This document shows, piece after piece, positions 48,164 through 55,608 of a stretch of DNA of 64,000 nt (position 1 is its first letter; each line of letters starts with the position of its first letter). The DNA is from Elusimicrobiota bacterium. GTDB taxonomy: Bacteria > Elusimicrobiota > Elusimicrobia > UBA1565 > UBA9628. The stretch is from the NCBI GenBank assembly GCA_016209035.1, contig JACQWX010000018.1, positions 1 through 64,000 on the forward strand, given 5' to 3'. The notes under the pieces are model-generated. The model was not told where the DNA came from. It saw only the letters and a program-made list of their open reading frames with translations, and searched no databases. The position numbers were made by a program, and so were the translations under genes.

Positions 48164-49225
48164 CTACGCGGCCGGCGCGGCGAGCTCGATCCCCGGCAGA
48201 ACCTCGCCGGAGGAGGCGCGGTTCCAGATGAGGGCCAGCGGCCGGCCCGAGGACAGCGCCGCGCAGAGCCCCCGGGGCGCGACGCGTGCGGCGCCCGTGC
48301 GCAAGGAGGTCGTGAGGACGGGTCGGGAGTCGTCCTTCTTGGAGGCCTTCATCTGGAACATCCGGGTGTCCGCCTCCTGTACGAAGTCCGAGACGGAGCC
48401 GGCGGCGCCCACGGTGGCCACGCCGTAGCTGAAATCGAGCCCCTCCAGGGAGGGGTTCGCCCGGGTCGCGGCCACGATCCTTTCGGCCACCCTGCGGGCC
48501 TTGTTCTCGGCCAGCCCCGGCAGGAGGATGACGAACTCGTCGCCTCCGTAGCGGTAGGCCGAGTCCACGCCGCGCCGGACGTTCTCCATGACGGCGGCGG
48601 AAAAGACCTTGAGGATGCGGTCCCCTTCAAGATGGCCCTTGAGGTCGTTGAGGGCCTTGAACCCGTCGAGGTCGATGACTACGATGGAGAGCTTGTAGCG
48701 CTGGCGCCGGGCGCGGCTCGCCTCCTGGGCGACGCGCTCCTCGAAATGGCGTTGGTTGTAGAGTCCGGTCAGGTTGTCCGTGATGGAGAGCTCGCGCAAT
48801 CTACGCTCGAGTTCGATGCGGTCGGTGATGTCCTTTGAGATGCCCAGCGTCCCGATGACCCTGCCCGCGCGGTCCTTGAGCAGGGAGGCGGACATGCTGA
48901 CGTGGATGAAGCGGCCGTCCTTGGTCTTCAGGGCCATCTCGTGGTTGGCGACGCACCCCTGCTTCCGAAGCCTGTTCATGATCGCCTTGGCCTCCGGCAG
49001 GCCCCCGGCGTAGAAGGAATGGGCGGGCTGTCCCATGGCTTCCTGGGCCGGAACCCCCAGCATCCTCTCCGCGCCTGGGCTGAAGTAGATGATGCGGCCG
49101 TTCGTGTCCGTCGTGCAGATGGCGTCGGAGGTCGAGGTGATGATGGCTTCGAGGTACTCCTTGGCCCGGACGAAATCGGCCGAGAGGTGGACCAGGGGGG
49201 TCGGTTCCACATCGCGCAGCGGCAT
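48164..49225 (-). CDS. PAS-GGDEF diguanylate cyclase
   Basis: A 353-residue signalling protein. A PAS domain with PAC (~25-140: 'TSTSDAICTTDTNGRIIYFSPGAERMLG', 'GTLGISKDITDRIELERRL') precedes a GGDEF domain (~150-300: 'DNLTGLYNQRHFEERV', 'IDLDGFKALND', 'YRYGGDEFVILLPG'). The active-site GGDEF is intact, so it should make cyclic di-GMP. An RxxD inhibitory site is not obvious. The last ~45 residues are an unusual tail ending in EVLPGIELAAPAA, the same motif seen inside the proteins at 21859 and 36236. Confidence 0.9.
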   Translation of the reverse strand: MPLRDVEPTPLVHLSADFVRAKEYLEAIITSTSDAICTTDTNGRIIYFSPGAERMLGVPAQEAMGQPAHSFYAGGLPEAKAIMNRLRKQGCVANHEMALKTKDGRFIHVSMSASLLKDRAGRVIGTLGISKDITDRIELERRLRELSITDNLTGLYNQRHFEERVAQEASRARRQRYKLSIVVIDLDGFKALNDLKGHLEGDRILKVFSAAVMENVRRGVDSAYRYGGDEFVILLPGLAENKARRVAERIVAATRANPSLEGLDFSYGVATVGAAGSVSDFVQEADTRMFQMKASKKDDSRPVLTTSLRTGAARVAPRGLCAALSSGRPLALIWNRASSGEVLPGIELAAPAA

Positions 49226-49321
49226 ACCGAGAGTTTATGGCGATGCCGCCCCCGGAGCCAGGGGCCTAGGGCCTTGAACCTGCTGGGCCGAAGGACCCAT
49301 GACAGATGATGGGGTCAGGCC

Positions 49322-49705
49322 CTATTTCTTCCGCCTGGCTTCGAAGGCGAAGATGTGCTCGATCTTGGCCTTGAGGTCCTCGACGCTCACGGGCTTGGCC
49401 ACGTAGTCCACGGCGCCGAAGAGAAGCGCGTCGTTGACCGTGGCCGCGTCGGCCAGGGCGCTGACCACGAGGATGGGGATGTGCCCGGTCCGGGCGCTCG
49501 TGCGGATCTCCCTGGTCAGGCTGATGCCGTCCACCCCCGGCATCATCACGTCCATCAGGATGAGGTCTGGGAGATGCTCGGTCAGGTGGCCGCGGGTCTG
49601 TTCCGCGTTCTCGACGCAGGAGATCTTGTACCCGAAGATGGCCAGGCCCTGCTCGTAGAAGTCGCGCATGGACGGGTCGTCATCGACGGCGAGGATGGTC
49701 TTCAT
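49322..49705 (-). CDS. Single-domain response regulator receiver
   Basis: A 127-residue receiver domain: acidic pocket 'ILAVDDDPS', phospho-acceptor Asp52 ('LILMDVMMPG'), 'ILVVSALAD' and Lys in 'YVAKPVSVEDL'. Its start overlaps the stop of the DoxX-like gene (ATGA), placing it in an operon with the thiol-redox pair, an unusual partnership. No output domain is present. Confidence 0.93.
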   Translation of the reverse strand: MKTILAVDDDPSMRDFYEQGLAIFGYKISCVENAEQTRGHLTEHLPDLILMDVMMPGVDGISLTREIRTSARTGHIPILVVSALADAATVNDALLFGAVDYVAKPVSVEDLKAKIEHIFAFEARRKK

Positions 49706-50193
49706 GAGCCCTCCTTGGCCCAGGCATCGAGGCTGAGGGCCGTCTCAGCATGCAGGAACAGCCAGCAGGCGGCGCCGGCGAGGAAGATGTCGAGGAAGAC
49801 CGTCTGCGACGGCGCCAGGCGGAAGCCGAACCCGAAGCATCCGCAGTCGGCCAGTTCGATGCCCCGGACCATGGTGGAGGAGAGCGCCGTGATGAAGACG
49901 CCGAAGAGCCCCGCCGCGGCGGCCGCGGTCCACCGGGTGAGCCAGCCGGCCAGGAGCGCGAACCCCGCGACGACCTCGGCCCAGGGCACGAGAACCGCGA
50001 TCGGCAGGATCAGCGCAGGCGGCACGAGCGCGTAGGCCTCGATGGCCGCGGCGAACTCCTCCGGAGGCGCGCCGGCTTTCCCCGCGCCCGAGAGCGCGAG
50101 GACGCCTCCGACGAGGATGCGCATGGCCAAGCCTGCCCACGCCAGCCCGGGGCGCTCGGGAGGGTGGTGTGGGCCCCGGGGCTTCTTGGTCAT
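49702..50193 (-). CDS. DoxX/MauE-like membrane protein
   Basis: A 163-residue protein with four hydrophobic segments ('MRILVGGVLALSGAGKAG', 'ALILPIAVLVPWAEVVAGFALLAGW', 'AAAAAGLFGVFITALSSTMV', 'VFLDIFLAGAACWLFL'). The 'ELADCGCFG' CxC motif is typical of MauE-type members of the DoxX family, which work with thioredoxin-like partners in disulfide chemistry. It is coupled by ATGA overlaps to the DsbA-like gene upstream and the receiver gene downstream, which supports a redox role. Confidence 0.85.
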   Translation of the reverse strand: MTKKPRGPHHPPERPGLAWAGLAMRILVGGVLALSGAGKAGAPPEEFAAAIEAYALVPPALILPIAVLVPWAEVVAGFALLAGWLTRWTAAAAAGLFGVFITALSSTMVRGIELADCGCFGFGFRLAPSQTVFLDIFLAGAACWLFLHAETALSLDAWAKEGS

Positions 50194-50855
50194 CGGTCTT
50201 TCAACTTCTTCTCGATCCACAGCGTCCCCAAGGTGGAGAGCTGCCTGGACCCGACGAAGCGCTTGCCCGCCACGAAGAAGGTCGGCGTGGCCGACACGAG
50301 GCGGGTCTTGCCTTCCTCCATGTCGGAGGCCACCGCGGCATCGACGGCCGGGTCGGCGAGGCAGCCCGAGAAGGCCTTGGCGTCGAGATGCAGGTCGGAG
50401 GCGTATTTGGCGAACCACATCGCAAGGGACGAGGGGGGGGCCGACTCGGGGCCGCGGGGCACCCATTCCCGCTGCCGCTCGAAGAGCCGGTCGTGGTACT
50501 GCCAGAAGGCGCCCTGCCGGCCCGCGCATTCGGCGGCGACCGCGGCCGCCCGGGCGGACGGATGCGGCCGCTCCAGCGGGTAGTGCTTGAAGATGAGGCG
50601 GATGTCCTTGCCGTAGGCGGAGAGCACCGATTTCATCGTTGCGTGTCCGGCGCTGCACGCGGGACACTCGAAATCCGAGTACTCCACGATGACGATGCGG
50701 GCCGCCGGATCTCCGGTCCGGCGGTACGAGGGCGAGTCCGCGGCGTAGGGCTTGTAGTGCGCCCGCGCCGCCAGGACGGCCAGGAGCGAGGCGGCCAGGA
50801 CCACCGCGCCGCCCAGAACCGTCCGTCCGGTCTTCGAGGCCGGGAGCATGGGCAT
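50190..50855 (-). CDS. Membrane-anchored DsbA-like thiol oxidoreductase
   Basis: A 221-residue protein. An N-terminal TM/signal anchor (VLGGAVVLAASLLAVLAARA) precedes a thioredoxin-like DsbA domain with active site 'FECPACSAGH' (CPAC). It contains 'FKHYPLERPHPSARAAAVAAECAGRQGAFWQYHDRLF', the helical insert of the DsbA/DSBA-like Thioredoxin_4 family, and 'ATPTFFVAGKRFVGS' with the cis-Pro. It would form or rearrange disulfides in the periplasm. It is upstream of and coupled to the DoxX/MauE-like gene. Confidence 0.93.
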   Translation of the reverse strand: MPMLPASKTGRTVLGGAVVLAASLLAVLAARAHYKPYAADSPSYRRTGDPAARIVIVEYSDFECPACSAGHATMKSVLSAYGKDIRLIFKHYPLERPHPSARAAAVAAECAGRQGAFWQYHDRLFERQREWVPRGPESAPPSSLAMWFAKYASDLHLDAKAFSGCLADPAVDAAVASDMEEGKTRLVSATPTFFVAGKRFVGSRQLSTLGTLWIEKKLKDR

Positions 50856-50915
50856 ATTATAACAGAACGGGAGAGGAGGACGGGAAGCCGTGGCCCAGGT
50901 GCCAGGCTTGGGGAG

Positions 50916-52169
<1,254 letters not shown>

Positions 52170-52300
52170 AGATACCTCCCATATCCGCCCGCGCGCGAGC
52201 GCGGGCAAGACTCGGCGTTACGGCGCTGAGGAGATGATGGGAGAGATTATAGCACAAAAGGAGGGACTTTGGACCCAGATGCCGATAGGTCTTTTGGTCC

Positions 52301-52972
52301 CTAGAAGAGTGCCAGGAACCTGTCCTCGTATTCCTCGAAGAGCCCGCGCTCCCTGAGCTTGGCTCCCAGGGCTTGCCTCGCCGCGGGGTCGGCCGTGGCG
52401 GCGGCGAAGAGGGCTTCGATCTCGCGGCGCAGGGCGGCGGCCCTCTTGCCTTCAGGGTCGAAGAGGCCGCGGCGCTCGAGGTCCCGGACATGGACCGGGA
52501 AGGAGCGGGCCGCCTCTTCGAGGGTCAGCTTCATGAGCGCGAGGCTCCAGCCCGCGTCGGGGCAGCGCAGGATGGCGCCGTGACGCTCCTCGTCTCGGTC
52601 GAGCTCCGCGCGGATGCGATCGGCCACTGCGGGCGGCCTCTCGGACACCACCGTCGCGGAGAAGCCCTCGTTCTTGAAGTTGTACTCGAGGGCCCTCAAG
52701 AGGTCGCCGTAGGCGGAGGACACCCAGTCGGTGAACTCGGCCGTCGATTCTCCGAACCCCTGGAACCTCTCCTTGAACGAGTCGGGCGTCAGTATCTGGG
52801 GCCTTTCGGAGACCACGGAGCCCTTGCGGATGCGGGTCCTGTCCGGGGGGCCGCCCAGGGGAGAGAGGAGGTGGTAGGAGATCTTGGTGGCCCCGAAGGT
52901 GGAGAGCGCCCTCCGGGGGGAGCGCAGGACCTCGGTCTGCCGCAGGAGCGCCTCAATGGCCGGCCTTTCCAT
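52301..52972 (-). CDS. Conserved hypothetical protein (ISYHLLSPL...SERPQILTP family)
   Basis: A 223-residue soluble protein without signal or TM segments. The first half has a recognisable pattern 'SPRRALSTFGATKISYHLLSPL', 'RIRKGSVVSERPQILTPDSFKERFQGFG'; I recall similar runs in unnamed proteins of several phyla. The middle, 'YNFKNEGFSATVVSERPPAVADRI', and the C-terminal helices are less distinctive. No catalytic motif is apparent. A REP-like inverted repeat starts four bases before its start codon. Confidence 0.72.
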   Translation of the reverse strand: MERPAIEALLRQTEVLRSPRRALSTFGATKISYHLLSPLGGPPDRTRIRKGSVVSERPQILTPDSFKERFQGFGESTAEFTDWVSSAYGDLLRALEYNFKNEGFSATVVSERPPAVADRIRAELDRDEERHGAILRCPDAGWSLALMKLTLEEAARSFPVHVRDLERRGLFDPEGKRAAALRREIEALFAAATADPAARQALGAKLRERGLFEEYEDRFLALF

Positions 52973-52975
52973 AAG

Positions 52976-53039
52976 GTGTCGGGCATCGAGTCATGCTGTT
53001 GCGTCGACTTGAATAACTTGATAACTTGATGCCTGACAC
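52976..53039. repeat. REP-like inverted repeat
   Basis: Arms GTGTCGGGCATC (52976-52987) and GATGCCTGACAC (53028-53039) pair with one G-T wobble. The loop holds three copies of AACTTGA-like sequence. The GTGTC(A/G)GGC arms look like the REP sequences mobilised by Y1/RAYT transposases. It fills the divergent gap between 52972 and 53052 and overlaps the promoter region of the radical SAM gene (TTATAC shortly before its ATG). Confidence 0.65.
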
Positions 53040-53051
53040 TCATTATACAAC

Positions 53052-54053
53052 ATGGCTGTGGATGGGCGGTTCGTCCTGACGGGCGCCAAGAGGGTCCTCG
53101 ATTCGAGGCCTTTCTACGCGCAGATGGTCGTGACCGACGACTGTAACCTGCGTTGCGCCTACTGCGACGAATACGCCGCCGGAGCATCTCTCCCGCCGCT
53201 TGAGGAGCTCAAGAGCCGCGTCAACCGGCTTGACGAGCTCGGTGCGCTCGTCTACGACCTGCTCGGCGGCGAGCCCCTCCTCCACCCGGGCATCGCGGGG
53301 CTGGTCAGCCATGTGAAGGGGAAGCGCAAGGGCTCGAATCTGTGCACCATCATCACCAACGGCTTCCTCCTCACCCGCCAGGGCGTCCGGGACCTCAACG
53401 CCGCGGGGCTCGACTTCATGCAGGTCTCGGTGGATTCGGTCGAGCCGACGCCGGCGTCGCAGAAGTCGCTCAAGGCCGTCCTGCCCCGGCTGCGGCTGCT
53501 GGCCGAGGAGGCGAAGTTCACGGTGGAGGTCCAGACCGTCCTGTGCGAGTCCACCGTGGACGCCTATGACGATTTCCGCAGGATCCTCGGCGGCCTGCCC
53601 TTCTCCTTCGGCTTCTCGGTCCAGCACGGTCCCGGCGGCCGCGTCGCCATCCGGGGGGAGAAGTACCTCGCGCTCCTGCGCAAGTACGGCGTGTTCGAAG
53701 GGATCAATTTCTACGGCAAGCACCTCTCGGAGATGCTGCGCGGCGATTTCTCGCGCCCCTGGAAATGCCTGGCCGGGTTCAAGTTCCTCTACGTCAACGG
53801 CGCGGGCGAGGCTCAGTGGTGCGGCCAGCAGCGCGCAGAGAGCCGGCCCTTGTGGGCGCTGAGCCTGCGGGACCTGCGCTCCAACGACCGGCACAAGCCC
53901 TGCGAGCCGGGGTGCTCGCTGGGCTGCGTGCGCCTGATATCGCACGCCCTGGGCCAGCCGGTCCGGACGCTCGGCGCGAGCGTCCGGTTGATGCTCGGCG
54001 CGGTCTTCCGGCGGAAGGCCGGGGCGCGGTCGAGGCCGGAGGCCGGGGCCTGA
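53052..54053 (+). CDS. Radical SAM protein with SPASM-like C-terminal cysteines
   Basis: A 333-residue radical SAM enzyme. The [4Fe-4S]/SAM motif CxxxCxxC is 'DDCNLRCAYCDEY' (~residues 31-38), with 'LLGGEPLLHPG' as the GGE SAM-binding motif. C-terminal cysteines ('WKCLAGFKFLYV', 'AQWCGQQR', 'HKPCEPGCSLGCVR') suggest an auxiliary cluster, as in SPASM/twitch proteins. It could modify a peptide or activate a small substrate. A short -10-like TTATAC lies just before the ATG and no ribosome-binding site is seen, so the mRNA may be leaderless. The nearest PqqD-like gene is 41 kb away. Confidence 0.88.
   Translation: MAVDGRFVLTGAKRVLDSRPFYAQMVVTDDCNLRCAYCDEYAAGASLPPLEELKSRVNRLDELGALVYDLLGGEPLLHPGIAGLVSHVKGKRKGSNLCTIITNGFLLTRQGVRDLNAAGLDFMQVSVDSVEPTPASQKSLKAVLPRLRLLAEEAKFTVEVQTVLCESTVDAYDDFRRILGGLPFSFGFSVQHGPGGRVAIRGEKYLALLRKYGVFEGINFYGKHLSEMLRGDFSRPWKCLAGFKFLYVNGAGEAQWCGQQRAESRPLWALSLRDLRSNDRHKPCEPGCSLGCVRLISHALGQPVRTLGASVRLMLGAVFRRKAGARSRPEAGA
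54025..54045. repeat. Short dispersed GC repeat near the radical SAM gene end
   Basis: Inverse copy of 25666-25686 (21 of 21 bases), encoding RSRPEAG at the C-terminus. A partial relative occurs near 30017-30037 in the nitrogenase-like gene. Confidence 0.65.
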
Positions 54054-54063
54054 AGCCGCCCTC

Positions 54064-54081
54064 GCGGGCCGAAGGGCCCGC
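54064..54081. repeat. GC-rich palindrome after the radical SAM gene
   Basis: GCGGGCC, GAAG loop, GGCCCGC: a perfect 7-bp stem 11 bases after the stop codon. There is no following T-run, so terminator function is doubtful. Confidence 0.6.
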
Positions 54082-54127
54082 CGGGTCATAGGCCTTTGGC
54101 CCCTTCCCTTATGGGCCCTCCTTTTGG

Positions 54128-54169
54128 TACAATGGACCCATTGGTGATTGGGCCTTCGGGCCCAGGAGG
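54128..54169 (+). promoter_or_regulatory. -10 box, leader hairpin and ribosome-binding site of the 54179 gene
   Basis: TACAAT at 54128-54133 is followed by a TGGGCC/GGGCCCA hairpin (54149-54164) that ends right at the AGGAGG (54164-54169), nine bases before the ATG. The hairpin could affect access to the ribosome-binding site. The -35 is weak. Confidence 0.5.
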
Positions 54170-54178
54170 TATCCCTCG

Positions 54179-55105
54179 ATGAGAAGAGTCTCACTCGTGA
54201 TCCCGGCGGCAGTCGTCGCTTTGGTCCTGTCGTCGGCAATCCAGGCCTACGCCGGAGGCGCAGGCGCCGAGCTGCCAGGATTGGATTTCGACCAGGGCAT
54301 CGACGCTTCGGACGTCCTGAAGGTCGCCCGCGAGAAGGCGGCCGACTCGAAGGTCGCCAAAGACGTCGCGGTCCGTCCGCTGTACCGCCGGTATGAGCGG
54401 GACTGCGTGAACTTCACGATCGGAGCCAACGACGCCCCGCAGACCGAGGCGGTCTGGCTGCGCAGCACGGAATGGGTCGAGGAGTGCCACCCGACCGGGC
54501 CCAACGGCTCTCAGACCTGCTACGAGCGGCCGGGCATGACCTACAGGGAGCGCGCTCAGATCACGATCCGCGACCGGCAGACTCTCTTCCCGTGGGAGTA
54601 CGACAGCTTCGACGTCTGCCTCGAGGGCCCGTGGCTCAACATCTGGAGCCGGGAGACCGCCTACGAGTACAAGACCGTCCAGGGCGGCAGCTACAACGGC
54701 AACTTCGTGCTCGTCCCGGTCAAGAAGATCCAGATGAAGCCCGATCCCGCCGGGATCGTCGCCCAGTCGTTCACGCCCCGGATGGCGTTCGCGGCCAGGG
54801 ACAAGTGGGTTTCCTACTACGCGGGCGAGACGACGGTGCTCGCGCTCAAGCTGCGCAAGTCCGTCCCGGGCTGGTTCGACGCCACATTGCTCGAGAAGGA
54901 ACTGAGCTTCGCGGCCGCCGAGACCTATACCGTGGACTTCATGGCCTACGCCAAGGAGTTCTCGCAGAAGCTCGAGGCCGGCAAGCCCTACTACGTCGAG
55001 TACTCCTTCAAGAGGATCGGCAAGATCTCGAAGGACAAGCTCATGAAGGTCGGCGAGTCCGACAAGGCCGTCTATCAGTCGGCTCCCGCGGCGCTGGGCC
55101 GCTAG
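54179..55105 (+). CDS. Secreted hypothetical protein with conserved Cys/Trp motifs
   Basis: A 308-residue protein with a signal peptide (VVALVLSSAIQAYAGG). The mature chain has 'GAELPGLDFDQG', then a compact domain with 'RRYERDCVNFTIGAND', 'VWLRSTEWVEECHPTG', 'TCYERPGMTYRERAQITIRDR' and 'FPWEYDSFDVCLEGPWLNIW'. Five cysteines suggest disulfides. A beta-rich C-terminal half follows ('YYVEYSFKRIGKISKDKLMK'). I do not recognise a function; the pattern looks like a secreted family peculiar to this lineage. A very strong hairpin terminator follows its stop. Confidence 0.75.
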   Translation: MRRVSLVIPAAVVALVLSSAIQAYAGGAGAELPGLDFDQGIDASDVLKVAREKAADSKVAKDVAVRPLYRRYERDCVNFTIGANDAPQTEAVWLRSTEWVEECHPTGPNGSQTCYERPGMTYRERAQITIRDRQTLFPWEYDSFDVCLEGPWLNIWSRETAYEYKTVQGGSYNGNFVLVPVKKIQMKPDPAGIVAQSFTPRMAFAARDKWVSYYAGETTVLALKLRKSVPGWFDATLLEKELSFAAAETYTVDFMAYAKEFSQKLEAGKPYYVEYSFKRIGKISKDKLMKVGESDKAVYQSAPAALGR

Positions 55106-55117
55106 GCTCCTGGACCG

Positions 55118-55168
55118 CGCAAGACCAAGGCCCCTCCGGGCTTCGCCCGGAGGGGCCTTGGTCTTGCG
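55118..55168. terminator. Bidirectional terminator hairpin with a 24-bp stem
   Basis: A perfect 24-bp inverted repeat (55118-55141 and 55145-55168) with a TTC loop lies between the convergent genes 54179-55105 and 55176-55517. There is no T-run, but stem strength and position fit a shared transcription stop. Confidence 0.7.
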
Positions 55169-55175
55169 GCGCCGC

Positions 55176-55517
55176 TCAAAGGATCGGCGCGAAGAAGATG
55201 CCGAGGCGGATGTCGGTGATCAGCATCTTCTCGCCGAAGTTCATGCAGTAGCCGACGCTGACTCCAGGCGGCTCAGGACCTGGGCAGAAAAGGTCCATGA
55301 CCCTGCAGGAGTTGGCCCGGCGCAGATACTGCCTGGTCGTGTAGCAGTTGGCCAGGATCTCCTTGCGGACCGCGGCCGTGCCCCCTTCCCAGGACTTCGA
55401 AACGCAAAAAGTCTTCTCCTCGGCGGTCAGGCCCTCCGCGGGGTCGGAGGCCGCCCAGAGAGCGGCGAGCGGCAGGAGCATGCATCCGACGACGAATGCG
55501 TAGAAAATCCGTGTCAT
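55176..55517 (-). CDS. Small secreted Cys-containing protein
   Basis: A 113-residue protein. The start has GGAGG seven bases upstream and a signal peptide (FVVGCMLLPLAALWAASD). The mature ~90 residues contain Cys in 'EEKTFCVSKSW', 'EILANCYTTRQYL', 'RANSCRVMDLFCPG' and 'VGYCMNFG'; six cysteines would allow three disulfides. No family is recognised. It is divergent from the first kinase gene, with promoters whose -35 boxes abut. Confidence 0.72.
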   Translation of the reverse strand: MTRIFYAFVVGCMLLPLAALWAASDPAEGLTAEEKTFCVSKSWEGGTAAVRKEILANCYTTRQYLRRANSCRVMDLFCPGPEPPGVSVGYCMNFGEKMLITDIRLGIFFAPIL

Positions 55518-55543
55518 GTCGGCACCTCCGTCCTTCATTTTGA

Positions 55544-55572
55544 AGTATAACAGGGGTTTCTTGACATTTCAA
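55544..55572 (-). promoter_or_regulatory. Sigma-70-type promoter of the small Cys protein
   Basis: On the minus strand, TTGAAA (55572-55567), a 17-bp spacer and TATACT (55549-55544) precede the start at 55517. Its -35 lies directly beside that of the plus-strand kinase promoter, within the dyad CTTGA-CATT-TCAAG (55560-55573). Confidence 0.75.
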
Positions 55573-55589
55573 GGGTGAGGGGGTACACT
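55561..55589 (+). promoter_or_regulatory. Sigma-70-type promoter of the first TPR kinase
   Basis: TTGACA (55561-55566), 17-bp spacer, TACACT (55584-55589). GGAGG at 55596-55600 is eight bases before the ATG at 55609. The -35 is part of the dyad CTTGA-N4-TCAAG that recurs at 58784 and 58840. Confidence 0.8.
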
Positions 55590-55608
55590 TTTCCTGGAGG
55601 CCCTTCCC

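Noticed and set aside
49294-49316. GACCCAT/ATGGGGTC near-hairpin before the GGDEF gene
   Set aside because: Arms are short with a bulge; similar GGACCC-type stems at 39997-40018 and 52264-52301 are too weak and variable to call one family.
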